64,000 nt of DNA, taken from NCBI RefSeq assembly GCF_024679245.1, contig NC_090173.1, positions 27,182,160 to 27,246,159 on the forward strand, in the 5' to 3' direction. Below are positions 36,201 to 51,377 of this stretch, piece after piece. Each line of letters starts with the position of its first letter. Position 1 is the stretch's first letter. This stretch comes from Pseudorasbora parva. Lineage: Eukaryota; Chordata; Actinopteri; Cypriniformes; Gobionidae. The notes below the pieces were generated by a model. That model ran no database searches, was not told the origin of the DNA, and saw only the letters and a program-made list of their open reading frames with translations. The position numbers and the translations under genes were made by a program.

Positions 36201-36477
36201 GTATGAAGTATAAAGCATTGTTTCAGCTTAAGAATTCAGCATATCGTGATTGTTGATAATACAAGAAATATGTTGTGACATCACCTAAACTAGAAGAGGA
36301 AGTGATGCATACCTATGTCTTGAATCTTTCATATATGTACAAAAACTGTGAAACATTTTGTAATCAATCTTTTGTGGCATTTTTTTAATGATTGAACTTT
36401 GACTATAGTGTTGTGTGTTTCTGACAACTTATGAATACATTTTTTTTTAAAACAGATGATTAAGAAAATATATTGTT
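33291..36477. other. gene-poor intergenic stretch with short repeats
   Basis: No supported gene is present. Visible pieces are a repeat-like segment at about 33990-34190 ('aggccggagacacactg'), a truncated TTAA-bordered repeat left end at about 34335-34490 ('ttaaaggaacactccac'), and the decayed family member at about 35510-35700. The remainder is AT-rich. Confidence 0.45.
35510..35700 (+). mobile_element. fourth, short relic of the P2X7-tail transposon family
   Basis: It carries 'ctcatgttagtcttgag', 'tgcatccttcatat' and 'ccgaaaagtctttagt' in the same order as the left part of the element at 30393. Only the left part survives. Confidence 0.6.
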
Positions 36478-36483
36478 TTTATT
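36478..36483 (-). other. candidate poly-A signal of coq10
   Basis: AATAAA on the minus strand, about 370 bases after the coq10 stop codon. Confidence 0.45.
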
Positions 36484-36851
36484 ACAAGTCTGGAAAAAGT
36501 GCACTGAATGATAATTTAGAGCTGATTTCCCCCCTCTTTGGTCAACCATATGGACATAATGATCATAAACATGAAAAAGCATCCTTAAACACTACTACAA
36601 TCATCATCCTCTTTCACTCCACATATATAAATTATACACATTACACACGCTCATCATCTTAATAAATTATAACTCTTATGGTTTAAATAAATAGGCTTTA
36701 CACACGTTCTTATTTTAGCAAAAATATGTGCTGACATTAATAGTCCAAAATCCAACAAACTCGATTAAAAAGAGGAGCAGTTCTTCTCCAGAACTGACCG
36801 ATTGTAACAATGTATGTGGTTGTAATGTAACTCCTTGTGTCTTTTGTTTCC

Positions 36852-38702
36852 TCAGGTTGCTCTTCTGAGTGATGTCTGCTGTCGATGGATGCCAGTGCTG
36901 TAAAGTTTATTTGCTCGTGTCTCAAAAGCATTGACCATCTGTTTGACCACCTCGTCGAAAAATACTGTCACTAATTGTGAGTGGAGCAGAGATTTGAACT
37001 CAAATGACACCTAGAGAGGGAACAAATGTTTATGGGTAAAATTAGCACAATTTGAATGCAAAAAATACATTTACTGTAATTGTGGTTGAAATTTTTAAAA
37101 ATAGCGTGCTTTTTTTATTTAGTTTATTCAATAAGGATTTTGTACCAGTGTCATAGAGATGGATGTAGAGCTATGCGAGTAAGAGCTATGCGTGTCGCAG
37201 TAGGACCGGTTACATATAGTGCTGTGACCTGGCTGGAAGTGAGGTCATTTTGTTGTTTTCATTTTTATTTCAGTTTTAGTAACACAATTTTTTTTTAATG
37301 GTTTTATATGTTTTTATATATCAACTATAATAATCCTGCTTTGTACTAGGGTCTGTTCTTCATTAACTCAGTTAGCTGAATTTGATTGTTGACGATTTGT
37401 CTTGATCTCGGATTGTTTGGTTCTTCCACGCTCATCCTGGACTTACTGTCAAAGCAACAGGTCCGTCAGCTTAAACCTGCTCGGGATCAGTCTTATTTCA
37501 TGTAAACAGGATTAGATTGCATCTTGAGGTGATACTTAAAATCTGTCCCAGCCACTGCTACTTTATTACAAGAGTTCCTTACTGAACCAGGAGGAATAAT
37601 AATTTTAAATAATACTAATATATAAGTTTATTTGAATGTTGTTTAAAAGGTGTGTAATACTATAGACACGGTCACTAGATTGAGATTTTTGTGATGGAAT
37701 AATTTCTTTATCATTTTAGTGGAGCCTTACACACATGCAGTAACATTATTCTGAGCCGTTCATTCATTTGAGTGATGACGGATATTATGGGATGGCTTGA
37801 TGCAGCACAAGAGTTGCAGATAACTTGATCTTGACCCTTAAAAAACTTTAATTAAGGCTGTCACGTAAAAAATCTACTTCAAATTTATTTAAAAATGTAA
37901 TGAATTGCGAATTACAACATTGAAATAAAAATGTAAAGGGTGTACAAATACTATAAAATCGTGAATTTAAATAATTGGGGAAAAACATAATTTATCTATT
38001 ATAACTTTTATGTTGGTTTGGTCTGTTAGCTGTTAACTTATGAAGGTCCAGAAATCACGTTTTTTCTTTTTTTAATTAGTCTTTAATTTGTCAGTTTTTT
38101 CCACTGTGGCTTTTTAATTATATGTTATTATGTTGTCTTGATGCCAGCCAATCGTTGCACTGCTGATCGTGGTTTCGAGTATCGATGCATCTTCCCTCTT
38201 CAGTGAATGCAGGAACGCGCAGTGATATAATTAAATCGAGATATTTTAATCCAATCTGCAAATTCATTTGAAGAACCAAATTAGCCAGAGATCAGTTATC
38301 ACGATTAGAAGATCTGGGATCTGTCAAATTATCTCAGATGTATTAAGCGAGGTACGAAGAACGGACCCCTGATGCTAACATTCATTCAGTTTTGATTTTT
38401 TTTCAATGGGTCCTTCCTTTAAAAATCCCTGTCGTCTTCCTGTGATGCCCATCACACCGTGTCTAATCCAGTGACATTTAGGTCATAGAGTTCCCTCCAG
38501 CACTGGAATGGTTATCATGCCTGTCTTCGTTACTGGCTATTTAAAGAGAAACGGAAAGGCAACCCACATGTGGTAAGAATAGCCACTGATCTGGTCTAAT
38601 ACCTCTGCTCACTTTGAACAGGAATTATGAGATTAACCCACCTAAGAGGAGGCGCAGGCGTAAAGAAAGTGTCAAACTGATGAATGTAGATTGTATAAGT
38701 GT

Positions 38703-38736
<34 letters not shown>

Positions 38737-40612
38737 CTCTGTATTTGCTGGTTGCACTGCTTACAAAGAACTCCACATTGCAGGATTCGGCCTGGCCTGC
38801 AGCTCCAGGAGTGAATCGCCACAATGTCTCAAGGTGATTGAAGAGTGTCCCGTCTGTACACACCGCCTGAAACACATGCACAGACTTCAGACAAAGACAG
38901 CTTACTTGGTCAATATGTAAGATGTTCCTATGATGCATAGACATGTTGAAGGCTTAAGACAAACAGCCGAATTACTCTTGTTAAATGAGTTTCACTCATG
39001 GGCATCAGAACTATTGTATGTAGGTGGGACAAGACCCACTCATTTTTACTGTCTCTAATTCAGTACATGTCTGTTCACATTCCCCTAACTAATAAATGCT
39101 TCCTTATTTAAACACGTTTGACGTGTTATTTCCACTTTTCAAATGTTTTCTTAAATTTTATTGAACATAAATGCAATTCACAATAGAAATGGCTTTCTGA
39201 TTTCTAAACAGACTCACTCGGACTTGGTGGTTCGGGATAACTGTGACCTCAGAGGTGTAGTGTTCGACGATTGGGGGGAACCCAATTTCAAGTTGAGCTC
39301 GCATGTCCCCGTTCCGTCCCTTTGTGACCTTTGATTTCTTGCACCAAGGCACAAACTGCTGGTACTGGTCCACATTGGCAACGACGTTGTACATCTGCTC
39401 GGGTGAGTAACTGGTGGGATAATGAACTTGTGTTACCATAGATATGGTTACAAGTGAAGGTTGTATGGTTTTATGCGACACTGGTGTTTACATACCCAAT
39501 GCTTCGGCTCTCTAAGTACTCCATTCTCCGTGTTATAAGGGGGGCTGATAAGTTAATGAAGCTCCGGGAAGGCACCACTTGAGATGATGCTGAAGGAGGA
39601 GGTAAACTCACCCGCTGGGTTGCTAAGATGCCACATGAGCTCAAATGTCTACAGAACAAACATAAACAGTTACTGATATACAAAAGCTAAATACATTGTC
39701 ATGTGTGTCTGGTTGCAAGCTTTCCTGTTGACGGGTTTGTTCACTACAAATACGATGTGACGCAGTGTTTTTAGATATTTCTGTGTTGGCCCGGTAAAAT
39801 GACGTACATTCTAGTAAATAGTAAAGAGCAGCCGATCAATAAAGGTAACTTAAGTTGTTTCACATTTGCGTGGCACACGGCCAACAGCGCGCAGCCGCGC
39901 ACTGACTGGCACTGCATTATTCAAACGAAACGATGCATGCGCTTTCAGGATTTTGTTAAAGCTAAATAAATAAAAAAAACTTGATCTTTCAAAAGAAAAA
40001 ATAATATACTGGCCAAAATCTATGGTATAGTTACGATACATCAGGACTATTTGACAGAAATATAGTTGTTTTTAGTTTTTAATTCTGTTACTCTCGGTAG
40101 CTACTTTTCGCTCACAGCAGCTCTTTCAGTTTCACCGTCTCGTGACTTCTCACTCCCCTGTGAATGGTTTTACACCAGAGCTGCTCTTCTGCTTTGTTCA
40201 ACATTCCCACAGACCCACACAATTCACAACTACTTGCAACACGTCCAAATCGGTATTCACCACGGCAACCATTTTAAATAAACATTAGACGTAGGCTTAT
40301 TTTATTTAGCCTAACTATAAAGTGTAAAACCAAAATGAGTCTGAGCTGTGTCTGTGTTGATGGGGATCGAAGGTTAGTATAAGTGGATATACAGTTTGTA
40401 CAGTATATCCACATAGAGTCCCCACAAATATTGTGTGGGTGTGTGTGTATATAAACCACCTGTAGGCTACAATCCTAGGCTAATTGCTGTAAATTTTGAG
40501 TGATGCGTTTTTACCTGAGGGAGCAGTTGGAGTTTCTCCTCATGACATCGCACGACTGTCTTTCCGAAATTTCCAGAGCCCGTAGTACAAGCGAGGTGGC
40601 CTTTTTTGCCAT
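36852..40612 (-). CDS. coq10: coenzyme Q-binding protein COQ10, mitochondrial (5 coding exons)
   Basis: COQ10 is a START-like lipid-binding protein of the mitochondrial inner membrane that binds ubiquinone and is needed for its efficient use in respiration. Coding exons on the minus strand: 40612-40515, 39648-39496, 39410-39218, 38866-38765, 37010-36852. They sum to 705 nt (234 residues plus stop) with agreeing phases. The first exon gives [15 protein letters not shown], and with the next exon forms an Arg- and Ser-rich, acid-poor leader fitting a mitochondrial presequence. The core follows: [60 protein letters not shown], then [12 protein letters not shown] and [18 protein letters not shown] chose this start because a longer upstream frame is out of phase with the splice to the second exon. 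Whether it is coq10a or coq10b is not settled. Intron 4 holds a transposon. Confidence 0.93.
37348..38370. mobile_element. inverted-repeat DNA element in coq10 intron 4
   Basis: The left end AGGGTCTGTTCTTC and the right end GAAGAACGGACCCCT are near-perfect inverted copies. Inner matches also occur: 'ggtttggttcttcc'-like at about 37417 against 'gaagaaccaaatt' at about 38271. No transposase frame is present. A clean target duplication is not seen, so the superfamily is open. Confidence 0.6.
38699..38737. repeat. (TG)n microsatellite
   Basis: This short TG run lies in coq10 intron 4, about 30 bases past the exon-4 donor. Confidence 0.9.
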
Positions 40613-41895
40613 TTGTGCTATTAGACACTTGTGAAATCACTAAAACTATCAAAAGGTGCCCAGTGCAACGATTAGCATGTCAAGTGCCGCAGTAACTGTA
40701 ACTGAAACCAGTGGAGGACTTTACTATAAGGGCAGAGCTGTGGAGTGACACACTGAGAGGGGAGGAGTTTAGAACCGACCCCCACAGGTAGGCTACTTAA
40801 TTATGAAGTCATTCACCTTCAGGGGTTTCACTTTGGCGGCGACTGTCTGGAACAATGATTTAGGACGGTGATTCTCAACCTTTTTGGCTCCAAAGCCTTC
40901 CATGCCAGATAAAGATAAAGGGCCAGATTTACTAAACAGGGCAAACTAGCGTGAGAGCGCAATTCAACAAAAAAAGCGCCGATGGGAGTGGAAAGTTCCG
41001 CGCGTGATTCTGTTTAAAAGAACACAAATTAAAGAACGCAGGTGCATTTCCATAACGCAATCTACCAAGAGCATCGCAGGATAGTATCTGGCCCACATTT
41101 GAAAAAAAAATATTGAAATTACACTATTAAAAAATTAACTCATATATAGCCTAGGCTTTTCAAGACCATGGCGGAAACCAGATTTTGAAAGTGAACAAGC
41201 TAATTTTTTTTCTCATTCAAGAAGCTGTTTCGCATCGATATACGCCACTATATGGAAGAAAAGAATCGTAGTTTAATGCTGAATTTAAACCATTCTAAGT
41301 CATATTGAGGTCCTCTTTTTGTGAATCACTGCTTTATTGATGTGTAATGGAAACAGTCTCCTTTCCACAGAATGGTTTTTGTTGCATTCTATAAATACTT
41401 GAAACATTTTTTTTTTAATTTATCCTGAATATTAAATTAAATGTAATTATCATTTTGTATGTATTATGTGTCATGTTTTACAGAGAATATTGGCCATAAC
41501 CTTTCCAGAACTGAGGCAACAAGATCTAAATTATTGGAGGGGAGGAATCATGCACTTCTAGCCTGGCCCAACATGTCATCTATAGGAACAGAAATAATCC
41601 AGATAAGGCAGATTCAGTTGGAATTAAGGTAACGTCACAGAAAGGATTAAATGTTAACTTTTCAGTCAGCACAGGATTGCAAAGTTCAACTAATTGTGTG
41701 TTGTGTAATACCTAGAACATCAGCCATGACTTTATTAGGATGGTCTTGATGTAGAAAATTTGTTCTTTTAGAGTCAGACCAGAGTCCATAATTTCAGATA
41801 AGTTGGCACTGCTGCAGTACTCACAAACACATATACTCAATGATACACCTGTATTTTATCAGCCTAGTGCCAGGACGAGCTGTGTGTGTGTTTGT

Positions 41896-41946
<51 letters not shown>

Positions 41947-42714
41947 AAAGAGTTATTTTAGGAAGAATGCTCTGTCTACACATTTGGTCATTATAACTAT
42001 TTGACTTTAATTAGGAACACACATTGTGGAACAGACATGCTCTCAAACACAGTGTATCTAAAATGGTTCCGCTGCTAAATGTTTATATCTATATATAGTT
42101 CACAGGGTCAGATATCAATCTTATTTTCTTACAAGTCCAAGAAAGTTCAATGTATTATGTTAGTATTATTACACTTATTAAAATTGAAATATATTGTGAA
42201 TGTGACCTTAAAAGGGTCAACTCTTTGATTTATTTCAAACCTATGAACTAGTCCTTCGCATTGCAGTGGCTGATACTTGCATTAAGTGGCTTAAGTTGGT
42301 TATGTGACTGTCCCACCAAAACCAATCTCTCATGTTAGATCTAATCCTATTCTACAGTCCCTGATCAGAGTCCCAAAGGAAGACCGGATATAGTCAGGAT
42401 ACTATGGCACGCAAATTAGTACGTCATGTGTGCTTGTTACTGCACCTTATCAATGAACTATCTCGTTGGGCATCAGTGACGTCTGCATGTGACGATCAAG
42501 TTCAGTGTCCTTGAATTATATGCTTACAATATTGAGTAAAATATTGACCTTGCACAGACTTAATGTGCTCTGCCCTCATGTTCTCTGATTCTAGTAAACA
42601 AATGAAGAAAAATGTGAAACACTGAGGGTTTTAGGTGAGAGGGACAGGACAGTGCTGAACTCTGTACAGAATTGCAACTCAAGGGCTGAGGCATAGAGAA
42701 GAACACCCAAAGCT
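40613..42714. other. intergenic region upstream of coq10, no gene recognised
   Basis: Positions 40613-40800 would contain the coq10 5'UTR and promoter; no TATA box is obvious. 40865-41100 resembles hAT-type repeat debris ('ttctcaacctttttgg', 'gggccagatttactaa'). A (TG)n run lies at about 41881-41942. The rest is unremarkable. Confidence 0.45.
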
Positions 42715-42720
42715 TTTATT
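42715..42720 (-). other. candidate poly-A signal of hsd17b1
   Basis: AATAAA on the minus strand about 185 bases after the hsd17b1 stop codon, the nearest one found. Confidence 0.5.
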
Positions 42721-42902
42721 TCCATTCCCTCTGTTGTACAAATCACAGGTATTTAGAGTATGCTAGTGATTCTAGCATAAAGTACCAGCAGAAACACTTC
42801 AGTTTCAGCTGAATGCTTAAAATGTCAAAACTTTTGAATTGTAAATCTACTGTTTTGTATAGTTGAGGGCTTATAAAATGAATAGTACTGGATGCATTAG
42901 CA

Positions 42903-45542
<2,640 letters not shown>

Positions 45543-46929
45543 TTGTGCAATAAAACAACAGTCTGTAACACCAAAGAGATGAGCGCTGCAGTGGAAGTGT
45601 TCCATCTAAGTGCTTTGTCTCTGATTCAAATGTTTTAGCTTTATCTGTTATCACAAGGCCAGCTTCGTGTAAACATTTTTGGTTCACACTCTTTTTTTTT
45701 TTTTTCCCGCTCAGCAGGTGCGGCTTCCAACTTACGTTGGAACAATTAGCTGGTACATGTCACCAGCTAATATTAAACTAACACAAAGAAATTAAATATT
45801 CAGTAAATTACTTAAATATACTTTTTTTGTTAGTGTTAAAATGATAATGGCAGAAACATCTATCATTTATAGATACAGATTTTAAATTATGTTTTCATCA
45901 ATGTTTAAAAAAAAAAAACCTTTAAAAAGTATTTTATTTGATGCCACAAAAAGTTGATACTTGGTTGGTTAGCAACTTCATGTGACAGATTAAATGTGTG
46001 TCAGTATCTAAACCCTGTACCATTTATCTCCACAAATATTTTGGTAATAGCATTTTTCTTTCTAATTTTCATTTGTTTATTTCAATATTTCCCCCCTAAA
46101 GTAGACAGCTGAAGATAAATAAAGATGTTAACAGCACTAAAATTATTTTTTGAAGTTGTAAATAAAACAAAAGATTATCTGAGTATATTTTACACAATAT
46201 ACTGATATACTTGCCGTTCCTCTAATTGTGAAATTTGCTAGCATTTCTGAGTGAGAATTGTTTTACACCTGTTTATTTTTTCACTGTGTTGAGTCTGTGT
46301 GTCTGACTTGCATGAAGTTGTCATACTTATCAGTAAATAGGCTGTACTCACCTATACTATTTATTTCATGTCACTAGTTCCTCTGAGATTTATTTTTGAC
46401 ACATTCTACTAAATATTTTCATTAATGTGGTCTTGCAGTCTAGGGTGAGATTAAATAAATTTCTACCACTTAATCCAAGACTTAAAAAAAGTATTTTTTA
46501 AACAATACATATCTTTTTTATGATTAATTCTTCATTGTATTCACAATTAAAACTCTTCCCTGGAACACAAAACACTACAACTTCAGTAAACTTATTTAAA
46601 ATCTATTTAAGAACAGCTGCACCGTGTTCAAAAATGTAATAAACAGTCAAAATAAATAACATCAACTGAACAAAAAAGGGGGATCATTGATAACACACTT
46701 CATATTTAATAATAAAAACTTGAACAATGTTCATTATCCATAAAAGATGATCATCTTTGTATTATTTAAATCGTTACAGTATATACAAATTGAGTACACA
46801 AAATACAGTGGTTTATGGCTAATAAATAACAAAACAGGACTGTTAAAGCAGTATTGACATTAAAAAAAATATCCTTGCCCTAAGTTTTAAATGAGTTCTA
46901 ACTGACACATTTCGTGTTAGTCCATAACT
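45543..46929. other. intergenic between hsd17b1 and hsp70 copy A
   Basis: It is AT-rich and contains no supported gene. It should hold the hsd17b1 promoter (right after 45542) and the 3'UTR of the minus-strand hsp70 copy A (below 46930). No clear canonical poly-A signal close to the stop of copy A was found. Confidence 0.5.
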
Positions 46930-48861
46930 TTAATCCACCTCTTCAATAGTTGGTCCCTGGGAAGCGGCCCCTGATCCGCCGCGTGCCTGAGCTCCACAGC
47001 CTCCAGCTGGCATCCCTCCCTGATAAAGCTTAGTGATGATTGGGTTGCAGACTTTCTCCAGTTCCTTCAGCTGATGTTCATACTCCTCTTTATCAGCCAG
47101 CTGGTTGTTCTCTAGCCAGCTGATGGTCTGGTTGCACTTCTCTATGACTTTCTTCTTGTCATCCTCACTGATCTTGCCTTTCAGGTTCTCATCTTCCACG
47201 CTGCTCTTCATGTTGAAGGCATAAGACTCCAGGGAGTTTTTGGCAGCAATCTTCTCTCTTTGCAGATCATCTTCAGCTTTATACTTGTCTGCCTCCTGCA
47301 CCATTCTCTCAATGTCCTCTTTGCTCAGTCTGCCCTTGTCATTGGTGATGGTGATCTTGTTCTCTTTTCCAGTGCTTTTGTCCACCGCTGACACGTTTAG
47401 GATTCCGTTGGCGTCAATGTCAAACGTCACTTCAATCTGAGGGACTCCACGCGGTGCAGGTGGAATTCCTGTGAGCTCAAATTTACCCAGCAGGTTGTTG
47501 TCTTTGGTCATGGCCCTCTCTCCCTCAAACACTTGGATCAGGACACCAGGCTGGTTGTCTGAGTAGGTGGTGAAGGTCTGGGTCTGTTTGGTGGGGATGG
47601 TGGTGTTGCGTTTGATGAGGGCCGTCATGACTCCACCTGCGGTTTCAATACCCAGGGACAGTGGCGCAACATCCAGCAGCAGCAGGTCCTGGACATTTCC
47701 AGATGTGTCACCCATGAGGATGGCGGCTTGCACCGCTGCACCATAAGCCACTGCCTCATCAGGGTTGATGCTCTTGTTCAAGTCCCTGCCGTTGAAGAAA
47801 TCCTGCAGAAGCTTCTGGATCTTTGGGATTCTAGTTGATCCACCAACCAGAACAATGTCATGGATCTGAGACTTGTCCATCTTGGCGTCGCTCAGGGCTT
47901 TCTCCACAGGCTCAAGTGTTCCCCTGAAGAGGTCTGAGCACATCTCTTCAAAGCGGGCTCTGGTGATGGACGTGTAGAAGTCGATGCCCTCGTACAGCGA
48001 GTCGATCTCAATGCTGGCCTGAGAGCTGGAGGAGAGGGTTCTCTTGGCCCGCTCACACGCTGTGCGCAGCCTCCTCAGTGCCCTCTTGTTCTGACTGATG
48101 TCCTTCTTGTGCTTCCTTTTGAATTCTTCTACAAAGTGATTCACCATGCGGTTGTCAAAGTCCTCGCCACCCAGATGAGTGTCTCCGGCTGTGGACTTCA
48201 CCTCAAAGATGCCATCTTCAATGGTCAGGATGGACACATCAAAGGTGCCTCCACCCAGGTCAAAGATCAGGACATTACGCTCTCCTCCTTTGCCTTTGTC
48301 AAGGCCGTAGGCGATGGCTGCAGCTGTGGGCTCGTTGATGATTCTGAGGACATTGAGCCCAGCGATTACTCCTGCATCTTTTGTGGCTTGCCTCTGGGAG
48401 TCATTGAAATAAGCAGGAACTGTGATAACGGCGTTTGTCACCTTCTGCCCCAGATAAGCTTCAGCAATCTCCTTCATCTTCACCAGGACCATAGAGGAAA
48501 CTTCTTCAGGATAAAATGTCTTGTTTTCTCCTTTGTATTCGACTTGAACCTTTGGTTTTCCGCTATCACTGACGACTTGGAAGGACCAGTGCTTCATGTC
48601 AGACTGCACTACTGGGTCATCAAACTTCCTGCCAATCAGCCTCTTGGCATCAAACACGGTGTTGTTGGGGTTCATGGCCACCTGGTTTTTAGCTGCATCC
48701 CCAATGAGCCTCTCTGTGTCTGTGAAGGCAACATAGCTGGGTGTTGTTCTGTTCCCCTGGTCATTGGCGATGATCTCCACTTTTCCATGCTGAAACACCC
48801 CCACACAGGAGTAGGTGGTGCCCAGGTCAATTCCAATAGCGACTCCTTTCGCTGATGACAT
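46930..48861 (-). CDS. hsp70: Hsp70, inducible cytosolic type, copy A
   Basis: ATP-dependent chaperone of 643 residues in one uninterrupted coding exon. Hsp70 signatures are IDLGTTYS (11-18), [14 protein letters not shown] and [15 protein letters not shown] in the nucleotide-binding domain, then the [10 protein letters not shown] linker, substrate-binding domain and lid. The C-terminal EEVD binds TPR co-chaperones and marks a cytosolic or nuclear form. A 5'UTR intron (about 48874-49331) is inferred from acceptor 'ctatag' and donor CG|GTAAGT. It differs from the other copies at residue 324 (Ser) and from B and C at 628 (Gly); otherwise the proteins are identical. It runs opposite to B-D and has unrelated UTRs and promoter. 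Confidence 0.98.
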   Translation of the reverse strand: MSSAKGVAIGIDLGTTYSCVGVFQHGKVEIIANDQGNRTTPSYVAFTDTERLIGDAAKNQVAMNPNNTVFDAKRLIGRKFDDPVVQSDMKHWSFQVVSDSGKPKVQVEYKGENKTFYPEEVSSMVLVKMKEIAEAYLGQKVTNAVITVPAYFNDSQRQATKDAGVIAGLNVLRIINEPTAAAIAYGLDKGKGGERNVLIFDLGGGTFDVSILTIEDGIFEVKSTAGDTHLGGEDFDNRMVNHFVEEFKRKHKKDISQNKRALRRLRTACERAKRTLSSSSQASIEIDSLYEGIDFYTSITRARFEEMCSDLFRGTLEPVEKALSDAKMDKSQIHDIVLVGGSTRIPKIQKLLQDFFNGRDLNKSINPDEAVAYGAAVQAAILMGDTSGNVQDLLLLDVAPLSLGIETAGGVMTALIKRNTTIPTKQTQTFTTYSDNQPGVLIQVFEGERAMTKDNNLLGKFELTGIPPAPRGVPQIEVTFDIDANGILNVSAVDKSTGKENKITITNDKGRLSKEDIERMVQEADKYKAEDDLQREKIAAKNSLESYAFNMKSSVEDENLKGKISEDDKKKVIEKCNQTISWLENNQLADKEEYEHQLKELEKVCNPIITKLYQGGMPAGGCGAQARGGSGAASQGPTIEEVD

Positions 48862-49454
48862 GTTTTATTACAACTATAGTAAAACACAACAAAGAACAAT
48901 CAGATGTTTTATAAATTTTTATATATATATATATATATATAAAAAGTAAACAACATAATCAAATTTTGTATTCATTTATTTTTTTTTACTTTTTTTCTTG
49001 ATGCGAAAAAAAGTGTAGAATACAGTGGTCAGATGCATAAAAACCATTCTAAGGAGTTAATCGAAGAAAAAAAAGTGATACAGGTTTTAGATCAGTATAA
49101 TTTTAATAAGAAAAGTAAGAATTATCACCTGGTTGGTAACTGCTAGTTAATCCAACTATAGGCTACACAGTTTAAACATGGCTAAGTTAAAAGCAACTGG
49201 CGCACTGCTGGTTTATTTAGAAGACTATATATACTGTCTGCGTAATACATATTCTAATATTGAAACAAACATCAAGTAGATACACAACGCATTTTGTCCA
49301 ACATCTACAATAAAATAAAGTGTAAACTTACCGTAAACGTAGAGCAGATATTTCAATTGAATTAGGCTAATTTACACCTCGGAAAAACTGTAAGTTTTAT
49401 CTCTTGCTTTACAGGTCGCTCCTCTTATGAGTTTCGTTATAGGCTCTGACATCA

Positions 49455-49615
49455 ACTCTTTAAATACACTAGAGCGCGCACGCGTTCAAATTCTACACAG
49501 TTCTGGAAAAGTCCAGTGAATCGGACCAATCAAAATCAAAACACAGCAAGCGGTAGCGTCACGTCAGCTGTTACTAAGACAACTGAGAGGACATTTCTGG
49601 AGGTTTCTAGAACTA
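49455..49615 (-). promoter_or_regulatory. heat-shock promoter of hsp70 copy A
   Basis: A TATTTAAA box (complement of 49459-49466) lies about 130 bases before the inferred first-exon donor at 49332. A four-unit heat-shock element, TTCTGGAGGTTTCTAGAA, lies at 49595-49612. A weaker one (TTC...TTCTGGAAAA) lies at 49491-49510. A CCAAT box is at 49526-49530. None of this aligns with the promoters of copies B-D. Confidence 0.75.
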
Positions 49616-50502
49616 TGCGGTGAAGTAAAATTACGCCAAACAGAATAAGAGCGAATTTGTAATAGTGTAACCTCGCGTAATAATGCTTCAAGGCATCATA
49701 TTTCCTTAATTTCCCACAATTTAAGTATTACTGTACTAACTGTATTACCGGAAGTCTGAAATACAGAAACAGAAAATAGCTAGCTCTCTAGGTTAATAAA
49801 CCATGCCGCTTTAATAGAGGACACCCAGCTATTTTATTTTGGCCACTGATGCATTGCACAGCCCAAAGTTAATTAAGTAGCTTTAGATGAACTGTGCGTT
49901 TGTAATCCGTTCACAATACACATGACATCTTGTGTCAATAACATTTGAGGAAGAATAATAATGGGTGAAATGGGAGAACAAAATAATACGCCCTGAATGC
50001 ACTTAACAGTGACATCTGTTGACAATAGACCAGAATGACAAAACGTGCCAGTCACCAATGTTCCAGAATCATCTCTTTATGGTAAATAAGACGTAAATAA
50101 CTCCCACAGTCCTACATAAATGTAAAACTAAGGGTAAATAACAAATAGAAGAAATGCAGGCACTGAAAAGCACAGCTGTATCCCACAAAAATACTTATAG
50201 CTATATTATCAATGGAATAATTAGTTTGACGAGACTTGTTGCAAACTCGGACAATTTAATTAAAACGTCGATTTTAATGAACAAAAATAGCTAACATTAG
50301 TGGTTATTTCTTAATAGTTACATTTATTTTTGGCATACGAACATAATTGGAACAAAAGTTTCTGCATATTTTACTGCATGTCCATAAGGAATAAACAACT
50401 TAAACTGTTTAGCGTTCACGAGAAATAGTCTGAATGCTTAAAAAATAAAAGCACCGCAGAGCACAGACTACGAGGCTCACTGAAAAGCTATTTAATATCA
50501 CA

Positions 50503-50669
50503 GAAAACTCCAGAAATAGCTAGAACTGGACTGTACAATCACAGATATGTGTACGTTTGCAATGACGCAGCGTAGTGGGTGGAGCCATTTCGCTGTGCTG
50601 GTTTTTGATTGGTCGAACTGGCTGGCGCTTTCGAGAAACTTCAACAGCACTATGCTGGAGAATATAAAA
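50503..50669 (+). promoter_or_regulatory. heat-shock promoter of hsp70 copy B
   Basis: An upstream gap-type element has GAA at 50503, 50513 and 50523. A perfect three-unit heat-shock element, TTCGAGAAACTTC, is at 50630-50642, just before the TATA box TATAAAA (50663-50669). An inverted CCAAT box (ATTGG) is at 50608-50612. The untranslated first exon ends at 50808 (AAAG|GTAAGT). Confidence 0.85.
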
Positions 50670-50921
50670 CACGACTGGTTTCAGTGATCAGATTCAGTTA
50701 CAGACCTTGTGATATTTGGGAACACAGCGGAGAGAGCGAGACAGCGAAGTGTATCGTCCAGACAACGAGCCACAATACGCCTGTCAGAAAATATCTAAAT
50801 CATTAAAGGTAAGTGTAAAATTAAAATTACCGCTGTGTTTTTTCTATGAAGTTTATCTACTTGCGCCATAAATCTGTACAACTAGCTTACAGTAAATTAT
50901 GTTTTATCCTATAGCCTACAC

Positions 50922-51113
50922 CAGGGCTATTCAAATCTTACCCTGGAGGGCCAATGCACTGCAGAGTTTAGCTCCAACCCTGATCAAAACACCCACCTGT
51001 TATTTTCTAATGATCCTGGAGACATTGATTAGCATGTTCAGGTGTGCTTGATTAAGGTTGGAGCTAAACTCTGCACTGCATTGGCCCTCCAGGGTAAGAT
51101 TTGAATAGCCCTG
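50922..51113. mobile_element. palindromic hAT-type MITE in the hsp70 B 5'UTR intron
   Basis: This 192-bp element has ends CAGGGCTATTCAAATCTTAC and its complement, with inverted repeats of about 60 bp on each side. It is flanked by an exact 8-bp duplication GCCTACAC (50914-50921 and 51114-51121). Copies C and D have a single GCCTACAC (55896-55903, 62024-62031) and no element, so it inserted after the duplication. Confidence 0.95.
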
Positions 51114-51377
51114 GCCTACACGTTTCATGATTATATTGGACTGTTTATACATAGTTATATTAAACATTATTCATTGTAATAATAATAATATGGTCTTCTC
51201 ATTTATTTTACCATTAGTGTGAACATGCTAAAATGTAAAAAAATATTTATAAAAGAAAGAATTATTGTTTAACTGCAAAAATAATATTAATTGTATGGTT
51301 AAAATGAATGGTTTTACATCGCAATTTCCATTTTTTTTCTTTTGCTTGTTACAGGTAGACATTAAAAGAAACCAAAC

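Noticed and set aside
40467..40652. Longer coq10 first-exon frame beginning MIVLVISQVSN
   Set aside because: It is out of phase with the acceptor at 39648. The alternative ATG at 40612 joins in frame and gives a mitochondrial-type leader.
50609..50806. 65-residue frame over the hsp70 promoter (also at 55591, 61719)
   Set aside because: It spans the heat-shock element, TATA box and transcription start. It is conserved only because the promoter is conserved between tandem copies.
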